From Excoecaria cochinchinensis (lineage: Eukaryota > Streptophyta > Magnoliopsida > Malpighiales > Euphorbiaceae), in contig CANTUQ010000035.1 in NCBI GenBank assembly GCA_947683425.1, positions 1,969,001 to 2,033,000 on the forward strand: a stretch of DNA of 64,000 nt, read 5' to 3'. The position numbers were made by a program, and so were the translations under genes. Below the pieces are notes generated by a model, which did no database searches, had not been told where the DNA came from, and worked only from the letters and a program-made list of their open reading frames with translations. Shown piece after piece: positions 32,520 through 45,900 of this stretch (positions are counted from its first letter, which is position 1; each line of letters begins with the position of its first letter).

Positions 32520-32680
32520 AACTTACAGCATAACAGGACTGGCAGCTTGTTGGCAACTGAGGCTAAGGAAACTAAGGAGCCGGAGGCCGGCGACGAGAGG
32601 ACGGTGGAGAGGGAGTGGGGCGGCGAGGGACTGGACGGAGAGAAAGAGGGAGAGGGCAGAGAAACAGAGTACGAAAGTCT
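32520..32680 (-). other. GC-rich serine/proline-coding stretch in the hAT element
   Basis: This is a GC-rich patch in an AT-rich element. Minus-strand frames are Ser/Pro/Leu-rich, and one reads AGLRLLSFLSLSCQQAAS, signal-peptide-like. It may be the captured first exon of the LRR gene whose later exons lie at 31405-32408. The assignment is uncertain. Confidence 0.3.
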
Positions 32681-32868
32681 AGCAATTCCATGAGGCCCGT
32701 TGGGCATTAGGGGCAGACCCGAACGGGTCATGTATTCAGTGGGTTGATTTTGGGCGGGTCCAAATGGGTAGAATTTTAGCTGGGTTGGGTTTGGGTCAAT
32801 TTTTTCTGGGCGGGTTGGGTGGGATTTATGGGTTTGGGCCATCTTTGACAGGCCTAATAAAAACATAA

Positions 32869-32956
<88 letters not shown>

Positions 32957-32980
32957 GTAATAGTAATAGTAATAGTAATT
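32869..32980. repeat. (TAA)n microsatellite with TAG variants
   Basis: About 90 bases of pure TAA/AAT repeats directly follow the hAT target duplication, then (TAGTAA)n. Long Tyr or Ile runs in the frames here are artefacts of the repeat. Confidence 0.95.
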
Positions 32981-33829
32981 AAAAAAGATAAATAAAAGCA
33001 GATTGAACAATCAAATAAATAAAAAAGAATAAAAAATGTTAGATTTATATCTAAGACCACATAAAATAAATAAATAAATAAATAATAGATCTAAAGATCT
33101 ACATGATGACTAATTAAATATGAAAAAATATAAATAAAAGAAAATAAAAATAAGGGATCAAGCCCAAAATGTTTACCCTCAGAATTCAGATTCAATGGAG
33201 GGAAAAATATGATTGACTTCCAGCCTTTTTGATCCGCAAAATTAAAATTAAAAATAATAAAAATTGGAGTTTTATTCCAAGAAAGAAGATTTGCTTAAAA
33301 AATAATAAAAGAAAATGAAAATTCTTAAGAATAAAGAATTAATTTCTTTATCCTAAGAAAGATTATTTATTAAAGAAAAATAAACAATTCTCAAGAACAA
33401 AAAATTGTTTTTCTTTGTCTCAAGAAAAAATATTGATTAAAGAAAAGTAAAAAAACTTCTCAAGATCAAAGAATTATTTTTCTTTATCTCAAGAAAAATT
33501 ATTGATTAAGAGTTGAATTTTTAATCTTAAGAGATTTTATTTTGAGAAGAAAACCCAAAAAAAGATGTAGCGAGAATTCTATTGAAGAAGAAGAGAAGAG
33601 AAAATAAAAAAATTTAAATCTAAAAGAATTCTCCCCATTCTCTTTCTATAATTTTCTATTTATATGATTTTTTGTGAAAACCTAATTCATTAAGGAAAGA
33701 AAGTGAATTTTTATCAAATTTCCCTTTATTTGGGTTCAAAAATGGGAATTATCATTAAAAATCTCAGAAAAAACAGATAAAAAGTAAAAAACTAAAACTA
33801 GAAAAATTCAAAAATAGCTGAAAAATGCA

Positions 33830-33990
33830 TTTTCAGCGAACCAGGGGCTACTGATGAGCGTGCCTGGTGAGCGACGCCCATCGGCTGAGCGCAGGCAGGT
33901 GACGCCCGCACGCGCTCGACACGGGGCGCGCTGCGCGTTAACGACGCATAGGCGAGGCGCGCATTCGTGCTGCTGAGGTACGCAAGTGCC
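33830..33990. repeat. GC-rich CpG island inside Tat LTR 1
   Basis: About 150 bases of GC-rich sequence with many GCGACGC and GCGCG words and a short palindrome CGTTAACG, in otherwise very AT-rich LTR. The corresponding part of LTR 2 (about 61150-61270) has no such block. Confidence 0.7.
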
Positions 33991-34189
33991 GCCGATATCC
34001 AAATTTTTTTTTTAAAAAAAAAAAGCAATTTTTTTCTAATACACTATAATTTCCAAACTCATTTTTTTATTTTTTATCTTTAAAAAGCAAATTTAATAAA
34101 TCATCACTTCCAACATTTTTTCCCGTGAATAGGCATCTAATCATCATTGGGTAACCCTAATTAGGGCTTCCTCAGGCCCAGTGTCTACA

Positions 34190-34392
34190 GTTGCCCCCAT
34201 TTTTGGGGAAGCTATTGCGTAGGTGATTATGTGAGCCAAAATTCAGAGAAGAAGGAAAGAAGTGCATACCTGAGGCAGTCCTACCTTTTTATTGTGTTGA
34301 AGATCGTGCCTAATTGCTGCTGGGTTATAGTTTATTCTACCATGACCCCTTTGCAATCATTTTTCTGACCACCATCCGGCCTGCACAGCACG
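34190..34392 (-). mobile_element. Tat 3' spacer, part next to LTR 1
   Basis: Starts with the purine tract, then a leader-like block that recurs at 61368-61500. It ends in the first partial unit of the 120-bp repeat, split by El3 at GCACG. Confidence 0.7.
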
Positions 34393-37300
34393 TGTAGCGC
34401 CCTATACCCGTATGTGATACGGATACCGGATGTTAAAACACTAAACTCACATACACTCTAATACTTTAATATCCGATTAAATAATTGTTCATTTTAATCC
34501 GGTTAACCTAATTATACTAATCAGGTTATTAAATAGACAATTGATTAAAACCGGTAATTTTTTTTTTCAATAGTACCGTATACATAAATAGTAATGTATA
34601 TATGAATAGTACCGTATGTATGAACAGTACCATATGTATAATACTATATGAATAGTCAACTTACTTAAGTCTATTAATACTTATTAATTAATTATCAAAC
34701 TTAATATTTACTATTTTTAATTCACTATTAACTATGCTAATTAACCTATAAATATCTAAATTACTATTCATTTGGCCAGTTTTCTTTTAAAGCGGAAATC
34801 TATATTTTACTTTATCAATTGTATTAACTTAATTTCTACCAATTATTAGGCATGCCCATCACAATATACTAGAGACAGTTTTAATAGTTTATTACAGACC
34901 AAATCCCAAAAGCAGTATTATAAGTCATATACATGCCAAACTTCTTAACATACTTAAATATTCCAAATAATACTCTTCAATACCACTTTCAAAGTGTGAG
35001 GTATGCTCTGCTCACAAACTCCTACGGAGTACCTACACGCAGTCAAATAAAATTACGTGCTGAGCATTAAATATACTCAGTGGTGATTGCAATTCCATAA
35101 ATTTCCTACTTAAATTAATTTATCATGCATAATTATTATTCACAACAATATCATTAAATATTCATAATTAAACACATTTAATTTAATTACTAATTATTCA
35201 TACAATACTATATTTAATTATTCTTAAATCACATAATTTGTGCAATTACACAATTAATGCACATAACTCATTTTAATTACCATTTTATCATTAACTTATG
35301 GTAATATTTCATTTATACCCTTAAACTTTTTCAAAATGACAAAAATGCCATTAGTTCAATCATACTTTACCATAATTACATTTATGTCATTAGTTCATTC
35401 TAATTTCATTATATTACCATTATGCCACTAGTTCATTCTAATTTCAATAATATTACAATTATGCCACTAATTTATTTTTCATTCAACAATATTTCCATTT
35501 TATCATTAAATTACATGCCAAATTACAGTTTTACCCTCCAATTATTATTTTCATGCCAAATTACATTATTACCCTTAAAAATCATTCCTAACACACATAT
35601 GCACAAAATTATAATTTTGCCCTCAAACTTTTTATATAATAATATTTATGTCCTTTTTCCACATGAATATTATTTTAATCACATTTTAACCATTTTAGTC
35701 TTATTTTTATAATTATGCCCCTGTAACACACTGGCAGACTTTATATACATGATAAACGAGACGTGAACTCTATAAGTTCACACAAAAATACCAGTGGAGT
35801 CCGGTGGCACTACCACTGTCTTTTAATACAGAACAGTACACTTCAGATATTCAGATACAGATATTCAGATATTCAGATACAGAAGTAGGACCATCATTGG
35901 CCTACTAAAAAGTGAGTCGACATGTTCACACCCGCGGTCTTATGTCTCTATGGCATGCCAACATATCCTGAACTAGACTTGACTACCAGATTACTACACA
36001 AGGCAATATTATTTTATTTTTCATATTATTAATGTGATATACATATTTTTCATGGTATATCACCATAATATCTCATTATTTTTCATGCCATTTCATCATG
36101 TCACATGTGATTGTCATCATTACAACATCACATGTCATGTAAACTTATTATTTCATCACGGTCCACATGCATACATACATACATGCATACGACCCACATA
36201 CCAATTTATTCACATTAATTATTTTTATCAATTTTATCATTTATTTAGGCCAATTTCATGATGTATAACATCACCATACCATTAATTTCCATGAAAACAC
36301 ATAAAAATCATGACTTTACACATGATATACATTCGGCCATACATACATCACATACCATATGATGTTTTCACATTCTCCAACACATACCATTTATTGGTTC
36401 ACATGCCAAATACCATATATCCATCATAATTATACATAAAACATCATGTAAACACATAAAATTCACATGAATACCATTCGGCCAAAGAAGGAACTTTTCA
36501 CACAAAATTTATTTCTTCAATTTAATCATCCGTACCATCATTTTTAACATCTCTCAGCATGAATATCGTGTTAATTTCAATTAAACATGCATAAATCACA
36601 TACTTTCTTCATAAATATAACCTAAATTTATGCTTTTACCATGGAATTAAATGGAATTTGCAATCACAAACCTCAAATCCGTGCATTATACTTCTCAATT
36701 AACCTTTTCCTTTCCCTTAGCTTGCTTAGAAGTTCCTTCACCTATTGGACATAATTATGTCCGAACACAAAAATTAAGATTTAATCAAATTCAAGGTTCC
36801 TTTCAAAAATCAAACTTCATAAACATCTTATTAACATCCTATATTACCCTTGGGAACCTTAAAACCAAATTAAATTCACTTAAATCACTTACCTCAATTT
36901 TACACCTAAACTTCAAGTCTAGATTTCACCCACTTTTACAACTCCAAACGAAATTTTGAGACCACTAATGGATTCTAGAGTGGCTGTATTATGTTAGAGA
37001 GGCTTGATCTTGAGGTGAGATGAAGAAAAAATGAAAGAAAAATGGTGAGAAAGAGAGGAAATATCATTCGGCCAAGAGAGGAAGAAGTGGGAGGCTGAAA
37101 TAAAAGGGAATCCAAGGGATTTCAAAAAATTTATGTCTATTTAAATGGGTCCAATCGGACCCAACTAGGTCCAACCAAAGTGGTTGAGCCGATTTGGTCC
37201 GATTTTCATTTTTCGGGTCATTTTTCACTGTTTTGGTGAAATTTAATGTTCCCAAATTCATTTTCACTCCCAACAAATTCCATAATTCTTATAATATTAA

Positions 37301-38200
37301 AATTAGAAACCCTGCAAAATTTCAGCTCAATCGGAGTCCGTTTTGGGTCCGGCTCACTTAAACTGGTCTAATTCGGTTCAATCCGGTACTGCCGTAAAAT
37401 ACAATTCTAATACTGTCAAAAATTTCTAAAAATTATTCTAAGCATTTTATTCTCTTAAATTATACCATTTTATCCACTCTAATTATTTATAAAAATTTGG
37501 TCAAAGTTCAGTCAACCTTAGTTCAATTGAACCGAACTAGAGAAACTTCAAATTAAATTTTGGAAGCCTATTTGATCTCGTTTTTGTACCAAATTACAGC
37601 ATTATACTACATTTTTCATCCACTTTCTAATGGTGAAAAAAATAGTTTTTGGTACTATTCACCCCGGAGTCACTATTTTGTGGGCCCCACAGTTACTATT
37701 CACGGACCCACAGTTACTATTCAAAGGCCAGTCAAAGATGCTGTCACTATTCAATGGAACCCTGTCAATGATGATGTTCCCAACCAAATGATGATGTTCC
37801 TAACCAAATGATGATTTTATACTTTAGGGAACACAGTTACTATTCATCATCATGTCATCGCTGATGTCATCATGGTCCCACATTTACTATTCAGTGGACC
37901 CCACCTGGACCCCTTTTACTATTCAGTGGGTCCCACCTTGGCCCACTTTTCACTTTTTAGTGGGTCCCTCCTGGGCCCACTTTTCACTGAAGTAAATACT
38001 TTTGCTTACTGTTTTAGCCATTCCGGACTCGTTTGACCTCCGATTGACACCAAATTTTTGCCTACAGACTCGTATTGACGAGCTCTATCCAATGGTCAAA
38101 TTAAATATTTTTTTATTTCGAGAAGTACTATTTACCCGGGAAATACTATTCACTCTAGAAAAATACTATTTATGACTAACCCAGTATTGGGGCTATTACA
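34393..38200 (-). mobile_element. El3 3' LTR (K family)
   Basis: A 3808-bp LTR whose minus-strand start is TGTAATAGCCCCAATACTGGG at 38200. A TATA-like TTTAAATAG lies near 37140 on the minus strand. The stretch 35260-35720 is a degenerate repeat of TACCATTTT-like words. The block CTACACGCAG..CGTGCTGAGC at 35033-35064 corresponds to the stem-loop position of other LTRs. Open frames inside it are not conserved as proteins. Confidence 0.95.
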
Positions 38201-38213
38201 ATCTCCCCTACTA
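38201..38213 (-). promoter_or_regulatory. El3 polypurine tract
   Basis: Read on the minus strand, AGTAGGGGAGAT is followed by the LTR start, and it is preceded by TTTCGAGGACAAAATTTT. Confidence 0.85.
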
Positions 38214-38249
38214 ATTAAAAATTTTGTCCTCGAAATTTACCTGAATTGA

Positions 38250-38560
38250 AGAGCTGGGGATACTGTTGTCTCATGGTCTCTTCTAGTTCCCACGTCGCTT
38301 CCTTGACATTGTGGTGATTCTAGAGAATCTTCACCAGTGGGATCTGTTTGTTTCTGAGCTGCTTCACTTCTCTAGCTAGAATCTTCACTGGATATTCTTC
38401 ATAAGTCATATCCGGCTGGACTCGAACTTCTTCAGGCCTGATAACATGACTAGGGTCTGAACGGTACCTTCGAAGCATAGAGACGTGAAAAACATCATGA
38501 ATCTTCTCTAACTCTTGTGGAAGCTTCAATCTGTAAGCTACTGGTCCAATCCGCTGAATA
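38250..38560 (-). pseudogene. El3 integrase tail with chromodomain-like end
   Basis: HDVFHVSMLRRYRSDPSHV is followed by ILAREVKQLRNKQIPLVKIL, a TAG in place of a conserved tryptophan, then KEATWELEETMR. This is the chromodomain-like terminus of plant chromoviruses. Confidence 0.8.
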
Positions 38561-39740
38561 ATCTCATACGGGCCAATGAATCTCGGACTTAGCTTGCCTT
38601 TATTTCCAAATCTCAAGATCTTCTTCCATAGAGAAACTTTAAGAAATACTTTATCTCCCACTTGAAACTCTATATCTTTCCTCTTCAAATCTGCATAGGA
38701 CTTTTGTTGATCCATGGCTTCTTTCAGTCTGTCTTTAATCACTCGAACCTTTTCTTCCGCTTCTCTAATCAGATCCGACCCCACAATCTTACTCTCACTA
38801 AGCTCTGTCCAACAAAGAGGAGTTCTGCACTTTCTACCATACAAAGCTTCATAAGGAGCCATCTTGATACTAGTCTGATAACTGTTGTTGTAGGCGAATT
38901 CTGTTAAAGCTAAATACTGCTCCCAATGGTTACCAAACTCAAGTATACAACATCTCAACATATCTTCCAGAATCTGAATTACACGCTCAGATTGTCCATC
39001 AGTCTGAGGGTGGAAAGCTGTGCTGAAATGTAATCTGGTTCCCAAAGCTTCTTGAAGTCTCTTCCAAAACTAAGAAGTGAATCTTGGATCACGATCTGAA
39101 ATGATGGAGGAAGGAACTCCATGCAGTCTTACAATCTAACTAATATACAACTCTGCCAGCTTGGACAACAAATTATCCATTCTAATAGGCAGGAAGTGAG
39201 CTGATTTAGTAAGTCGATCAACAATTACCCAAACTGCATCATGTTTCTTTCTCAAGAGAGGAAATCCTGACACAAAATCCATGGTTATCCTGTACCATTT
39301 CCATTCAGGAATGACAATAAGCTGAAGCAAACCTGAAGGAACTTGATGTTCTGCCTTGACTTGCTGACAAATCAGACACTTACCCACAAATTCTGTCACT
39401 TCACATTTCATGCCTGGCCATCAATAGAGCATCTTCAAATCCTGATACATCTTGTTACAACCAGGATGCATAGCAAAGCTGCTGTGATGAGCTTCTGACA
39501 GAATATTCCTTCTCAAATCAACTTGATCAGGAACGCACAATCTCTGTTTGTAATACAATCCACCATCTGAACCCAATGAGTACTCACTGACATGGCCATC
39601 TTTCACCTGAGAAATAATGGTAGACAACCGATCATCCTTCTTCTGAGAATCTTTCACTTGCTGGAGAAAATCTAGCTTAACTTGCATTTCTGTAATCAAA
39701 GCTCCATCATCTGATAAGTCCAGACTAATATTCATAGCCC
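38561..39740 (-). pseudogene. El3 integrase
   Basis: The HHCC zinc region spans 39490-39370, ending CLICQQVKAEH. Catalytic acids are in TMDFVSGFPL, IISDRDPRFTS and SERVIQILEDMLR. Stops lie near 39420 (TGA for Trp), 39136 and 39071. From 39045 the frame is open to 38320, giving 241 intact codons. Confidence 0.9.
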
Positions 39741-40413
39741 GTAGAGAAGCCATGAACTTCCTACTGAGAGCGTCAGCTACAATGTTAGCTTTACCAGGAT
39801 GATAGTCGATAAAGCACTCATAGTCTTTGATCGATTCAAGCCAACGTCTTTGCCTCAAGTTAAGCTCCTTCCGAGTAAGCAAATACTTCAGACTCTTGTG
39901 ATCAGTGTAGATGTAGCATTTCTCACCATAGAGATAATGTCTCCAGATTTTTAATGCAAATACAATTGCTGCCAACTCAAGATCATGAGTAGGGTAATTC
40001 TTCTCATGAGTCTTAAGTTGTCGGGAGGCATAAGCAATCACCTAGCCTTCCTACACCAATACACAACCCAATCCATTTCTGGAAGCATCGTTGAAGACCA
40101 CAAAATCCTTATCAGATTCAGGTTGCACTAACACTGGAGCTTCAGTCAGCATACATTTAAGTTTCTCAAAACTCTCCTGACATTTATCTGACCATTCAAA
40201 CTTAACATTCTTTTGCAATAACTTGGTTAAAGGAGCTGCAATCGAAGAGAAACCCTTGACGAACCTTCTGTAATAATCGGCCAAGCCAAGAAAACTCCTA
40301 ATCTCGGTAACACTCCTGGGTGTCTTCCACTGAAGGATTGCTTCAATCTTTTTAGGATCAACTTTAATACCATCTGTTGATACTACATGACCCAAAAATG
40401 ATACCTCATTCAA
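39741..40413 (-). pseudogene. El3 RNase H domain
   Basis: This covers the RT connection (LGLADYYRRFVKGFS) and RNase H with FNDAS, HDLELAAIVFAL, YTDHKSLKYLL and DALSRKF. Two close stops interrupt it near 40042-40050 (one CAG-to-TAG type, one AAG-to-TAG type). Confidence 0.9.
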
Positions 40414-41331
40414 CCAGAATTCACATTTGCTGAATTTGGTATAAAGCTACTTATCTCTCAGAGTCTGCAGAACAATCCTCAAATGCTCATCATGCTCTTC
40501 AGGAGTCTTCGAATAAACCAGAATATCATCAATAAAAACAACCACAAACCGATCCAAGTAAGGTTGGAAAACCCTATTCATCAGATCCATAAAAGCTGCA
40601 GGAGCATTTGTCAATCCGAAGGGCATGACCATGAACTAATAATGACCATACCTGGTGCAAAAAGCTGTCTTAGGCACATCTGACTCTTTAATTTTTAGCT
40701 GATGGTAGCCAGATCTTAAGTCAATCTTGGATAACACACCCGCACCTTTCAACTGATCAAACAAATCATCAATCCGAGGTAGTGGATACTTGTTCTTTAT
40801 GGTGACTTTATTCAGCTGTCTATAATCAATACATAACCGAAGTGATCCATCCTTCTTTTTCACAAAGAGAACTGGTGCTCCCCAAGGTGAAACACTAGGT
40901 CTGATGAAGCCTTTATCAAATAATTCTTGCAACTGAACCTTCAATTCTCTGAGTTCTGAAGGTGCCATTCTGTAAGGAGCAATAGAGATAGGTGCAATAC
41001 CAGGTACTAAGTCAATAGTAAACTCTAACTCTCTATTAGGTGGCAAACCTGGAAGTTCTTCGGGAAAAACATCCTGAAACTCCCAAACAGTGGGCAAATC
41101 TGAAGCCTTAAGTTCATCCTTTTTAGTCTCTATTGCATAGCACAAGTAGGCAACACACCCTTTTCTGATAAGTCTCTTAGCTGCAGTAGCTGAAATCACA
41201 TCAGAAAGAAAATCCGATCTTTCACCCACAATGACAATCTCCTGATCGTCTATAGTTCTTAAAGTCACTCGTTTCCTCTTACAATCAACAGTGGCCTTGT
41301 GAGTGGATAACCAGTCCATACCCAATATCAC
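40414..41331 (-). pseudogene. El3 protease end and reverse transcriptase
   Basis: Starts with MILGMDWLSTHKATVDC (protease C-terminal block), then RT blocks ELFDKGFIRPSVSPWGAP, LCIDYRQLNKVTIKNKYPLP, LSKIDLRSGYHQL, MPFGLTNAPAAFMDLMNRVF and FIDDILVYSK with the catalytic Asp pair intact. A TAG interrupts after RYGHY (about 40633) and another after LRDK (about 40447). Confidence 0.95.
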
Positions 41332-41428
41332 ATCAAACTCTCAGAATGGAAGATCAATTAAATACGCAGAAAACATAAAATTCTAAGCACTAACCGGACA
41401 ATCTCTATAAACCTTGTTCACTACTACA

Positions 41429-41740
41429 CTATGCCCCAAAAGGATTACTCACTAAAATATCCTGGTCTAACTGACTGTCATGCAGCCCTTTATCCCGAGC
41501 AATAGCAGTACTAATATAGGAATGTGTAGAACCAGGATCAATCAAGGCATAAACTGAATAAGAAATCAGTGAGAATTTACCAACAATGTCGTCTAGAGCA
41601 TCATTCTGTTCACGGGCTCTAACAGCATATGCATGTCCAGTGGTACGACCCTGAGGTGGCCGTACTGAGGGGCCTAAAACTGCCTGTGGAGGAGCTGCTC
41701 CCCTACCACGTCCTCTCTGAGGGGCTGACCCTCCACCCAC
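41429..41740 (-). pseudogene. El3 aspartic protease, N-terminal part
   Basis: A Gly/Arg-rich linker is followed by VYALIDPGSTHSYISTAIAR, the active-site block. A one-base insertion near 41438 shifts the frame just before the second half. Confidence 0.85.
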
Positions 41741-41749
41741 ATCTGGTGA

Positions 41750-42832
41750 TGCTGCAGTGGACGGCTGGGCCTCAGGATAATCTTTGATCTGGTGTTCTCA
41801 GGACCCATATCTGAAACAAGCCCTGTTCATATATCTGCACTCGCCTGGATGATACTTCGTACAATGAGGGCACTGTGGAACTGGATCTCATACTCTACTC
41901 CTGGGTGCACTAGCTACTGATGTGACTGGGGCACTGTTGCCGACTGGGTTCCTCCGAATAGTAACGGGTGCTGCTGATGCATGGCTCTGTGAATGAGGAA
42001 GCCCTCTAAACTTCTTACTCTGACTAGCTACACCAGAAAACTGACCGGATTTCCTCTTTTGGTTGAACCGATACTGTCTATCAGCCTCCTCTGAAATAAT
42101 AGTCTCTGTTCTAAGGGCTTCTTCAACCAAGGATCTCATATCTATATGGCTTTGAGAACCCAAAGCCAATCTGATGTTATTATTCAGACCTCTTTCAAAT
42201 ATGTGGCATAACTTCTGCCCGGTCATGGACTCATCATCCAGATAGGCACTAAGCCGCTCGAATTCTCGCTCATACTCAGCAACTGACTTGTTCCCCTGTC
42301 TGAGCCTCCAAAAGGCATCTTGCATAGCAAATTTATACTCAGACCCGATGTATTTTTTCTCAAACTGAGTCTGAAAGAACCCCCAAGTAACCTGATCCGC
42401 TGGAGTGTGTTTACGAACTGAACTCCACCACGTATAAGCAGGACCCTGAAGCAGAGCCACTGCTCCCTGAAGCATCTCATCCGGCGGACTCTGAGTGGTC
42501 TCAAACATCCTCTTTAACTTAAACATCCACTCCTCCGCCTGGATTGGAGTCAAAGGATCTCGACCGTAGAAATCTTCAGCTCCTAACCTCTTAATCTGTT
42601 CCAGAATAGGTCTCCGTCTAGGTGGAGCTAGCTGTTGTACAGGACCTTGAGGTTGTTGCTGCGATTGCATAAACTGGTAGAAATTTGCCATCATGTTCAT
42701 GAACTCAGGCTGCTGCTGAGGAGGAGGAACAATCGATCGAGTAGCCTGATGACGAGGCGACCTTGATCGACTCATACTGACTGATGCGGCACTCTCCACA
42801 TCACTATCACGACGACCTTCATTTGACGCCAT
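41750..42832 (-). pseudogene. El3 gag
   Basis: The start is ATG at 42832 (MASNEGRRDSD). An Arg/Ser- and Gln-rich N-terminus leads to a capsid with ALLQGPAYTWWSSV and AEYEREFERL. A TGA near 41888 comes from an Arg codon. The zinc knuckle that follows has two Cys-to-Tyr changes and a further TGA (ACFRYGS-stop-EH). Confidence 0.9.
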
Positions 42833-42965
42833 ACTCGCGATCTAATACAAGGAGCAAGCATACATTAGCCTCACATAACTATACTATCCAAAAATTAGTT
42901 GGCATGTACATGTACTTATACTAATCCCATTGACCCACTTCGATCTTAGAACCACCTAAACCGAA

Positions 42966-42977
42966 GCTCTGATACCA
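42966..42977 (-). promoter_or_regulatory. El3 primer binding site
   Basis: GCTCTGATACCA on the plus strand is TGGTATCAGAGC on the minus strand, the initiator-tRNA complement. It is 7 bases from the 5' LTR. Confidence 0.95.
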
Positions 42978-42984
42978 TTTAACT

Positions 42985-45900
42985 TGTAGCGTCCTATACC
43001 CGTATGTGATACGGATACCAGATGTTACAACATTAAACTGACATACACTCTAATACTTTAATATCCGATTAAATAACTGTTCATTTTAATCTGGTTAACC
43101 TAATTATACTAATCAGGTTATTAAATAAACAATTAATTAAAACCGGTAATTTTTTTTTGAATAGTACCGTATATATGAATAGTTATGTATATATGAATAG
43201 TACCGTATGTATGAACAATACCATATGTATAATACTATATGAATAGTCGACTTACTTAAGTCTATTAATACTTATTAATTAATTATCAAACTTAATATTT
43301 ACTATTTTTAATTCACTATTAACTATGCAAATTAACCTATAACTGTCTAAATTACAATTCATTTGGCCAGTTTTCTTTTAAAGCGGAAATCTATATTTTA
43401 CTTTATCAATTGTATTAACTTAATTTCTACCAATTATTAGGCATGCCCATCACAATATACTAGAGACAGTTTTAATAGTTTATTACAGACCAAATCCCAA
43501 AAGCAGTATTATAAGTCATATACATGCCAAACTTCTTAACATACTTAAATATTCTAAATAATATTCAATACCACTTTCAAAGTGTGAGGTATGCTCTGCT
43601 CCCAAACTCCTACGGAGTACCTACACGCAGTCAAATAAAACTACGTGCTGAGCATTAAATATGCTCAGTGGTGATTGCAATTCCATAAATTTCCTACTTA
43701 AATTAATTTATCATGCATAATTATTATTCACAACAATATCATTTAATATTCATAATTAAACACATTTAATTTAATTACTAATTATTCATACAATACTATA
43801 TTTAATTATTCTTAAATCACATAATTTGTGCAATTACACAATTAATGCACATAACTCATTTTAATTACCATTTTATCATTAACTTATGGTAATATTTCAT
43901 TTATACCCTTAAACTTTTTCAAAATGACAAAAATGCCATTAGTTCAATCATACTTTACCATAATTACATTTATGCCATTAGTTCATTCTAATTTCATTAT
44001 ATTACCATTATGCCACTAGTTCATTCTAATTTCAATAATATTACAATTATGCCACTAATTTATTTTTAATTCAACAATATTTCCATTTTATCATTAAATT
44101 ACAAGCCAAATTATAGTTTTACCCTCCAATTATTATTTTCATGCCAAATTACATTATTACCCTTAAAAATCATTCCTAACACACATATGCACAAAATTAC
44201 AATTTTGCTCTTAAACTTTTTATATAATAATATTTATGTCATTTTTCCACATAAATATTATTTTAATCACATTTTAACCATTTTAATATTATTTTTATAA
44301 TTATGCCCCTATAACACACTGGCAGACTCTATATACAGGATAAACGAGACGTGAACTCCAGAAGTTCACACAGAAATACCAACGGAGTCCTGTGGGACCA
44401 CCACTGTCTTTTAATACAGAACAGTACACTTCAGATATTCAGATACAGATATTCAGATATTCAAATACAGAAATAGGACCATCATTAGCCTACTAAAAAG
44501 TGAGTCGCCATGCTTACACCTGCGGTCTTATGTTTCTATGGCATGCCAACATATCCTGAACTAGACTTGACTACCATATTACTACACAAGGCAATATTAT
44601 TTTATTTTTCATATTATTAATGTGATATACATATTTTTCATGGTATATCACCATAATATCTCATTCTTTTTCATGCCATTTCATCATGTCACATGTGATT
44701 ATCATCATTACAATATCACATATCATGTAAACTTATTATTTCATCATGGTACACATGCATACATAAAAACATGCATACGACTCACATATCAATTTATTCA
44801 CATTAATTATTTTTTATCAATTTTATCATTTATTTAGACCAATTTCATGATGTATAACATCACCATACCATCAATTTCCATGAAAACACATAAAAATCAT
44901 GACTTTACACATGATATACATTCGACCATACATACATTACATACCATATGATGTTTTCACATTCTCCAACACATACAATTTATTGGTTCACATGCCAAAT
45001 ACCATAGATCCATCATAATTATACATAAAACATCATGTAAACACATAAAATTCACATGAATACCATTCGGCCAAAAAAGGAACTTTTCACACAAAATTTA
45101 TTTCTTCAATTTAATCATCCATACCATCATTTTTAACATCTCTAAGCATGAATATTATGTTAATTTCAATTAAACATGCATAAATCACATACTCTCTTCA
45201 CAAATATAACCTAAATTCTTGCTTTTACCATGGAATTAAATGGAATTTGCAATCACAAACCTCAAATCCATGTATTATACTTCTCAATTAACCTTTCCTT
45301 GCCCTTAGCTTGCTTAGAAGTTCCTTCACCTATTGGATGTAATTATGTCCAAACACAAAAATTAAGATTTAATCAAATCCAAGGTTCCTTTCAAAAATCA
45401 AACTTCATAAACGTCTTATTAACATCCTATAGTACCCTTAGGAACCTTAAAACAAAATTAAAATCACTTAAATCACTTACCTCAATTTTACACCTAAACT
45501 TCAAGTCTAGATTTCACCCACTTTTACACCTCAAAACGAAATTTTGAGACCACCAATGGATTCTAGAGGGTCTGTATTATGTTAGAGAGGCTTGATCTTG
45601 AGGTGAGATGAAGAAAAAATGAAAGAAAAATGGTGAGAAAGAGAGGAAAAATCATTCGGCTAAGAGAGGAAGAAGAGAGAGGCCTTGAAATAAAAGGGAA
45701 TCCAAGGGATTTCCAGAAATTTAAGTCTATTTAAATGGGTCTAATCTGACCCAACCAGATCCAACCAAAGTGGTTGAGCCGATTTGGTCCGATTTTCATT
45801 TTTCGGGTCATTTTTCACTGTTTTGGTGAAATTTAATGTTACCAAATTCATTTTCACTCCCAACCAATTCCATAATTCTTAGACTATTAAAATTAGTCTC

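Larger units (their letters stand above)
29668..32856. mobile_element. hAT-type non-autonomous transposon with captured gene pieces
   Basis: Terminal repeats are TAGAGGTGGCAA (left) and the complement of TTGACAGGCCTA (right). They are flanked by a perfect 8-bp duplication ATAAAAAC (29660-29667, 32857-32864), the size used by hAT transposases. Both ends are rich in GGGCGGGTTGGG motifs. No transposase is encoded. The interior holds a 144-bp tandem repeat and minus-strand exon pieces of two unrelated plant genes. Confidence 0.9.
28867..34189 (-). mobile_element. Tat-type LTR 1 (split by a hAT element)
   Basis: The minus-strand start is TGTAGACACTGGGCC at 34189, directly after the purine tract AATGGGGGCAAC. 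The far end is near 28867 at the PBS-like sequence (estimate). About 2.1 kb of LTR remains when 29668-32856 is removed. It is related to LTR 2 at 57836-61367 (shared CATCTAATCATCATTGGGTA end and oat-like AT-rich middle). Confidence 0.75.

Noticed and set aside
32483..33060. Open frames with long Tyr or Ile runs
   Set aside because: They are translations of the (TAA)n microsatellite and not conserved proteins.
35422..36261. Frames in the El3 LTRs (for example 36034-36261 and 44622-44837)
   Set aside because: They are AT-rich LTR sequence present in both LTRs with changed residues and lengths. No coding constraint is visible.
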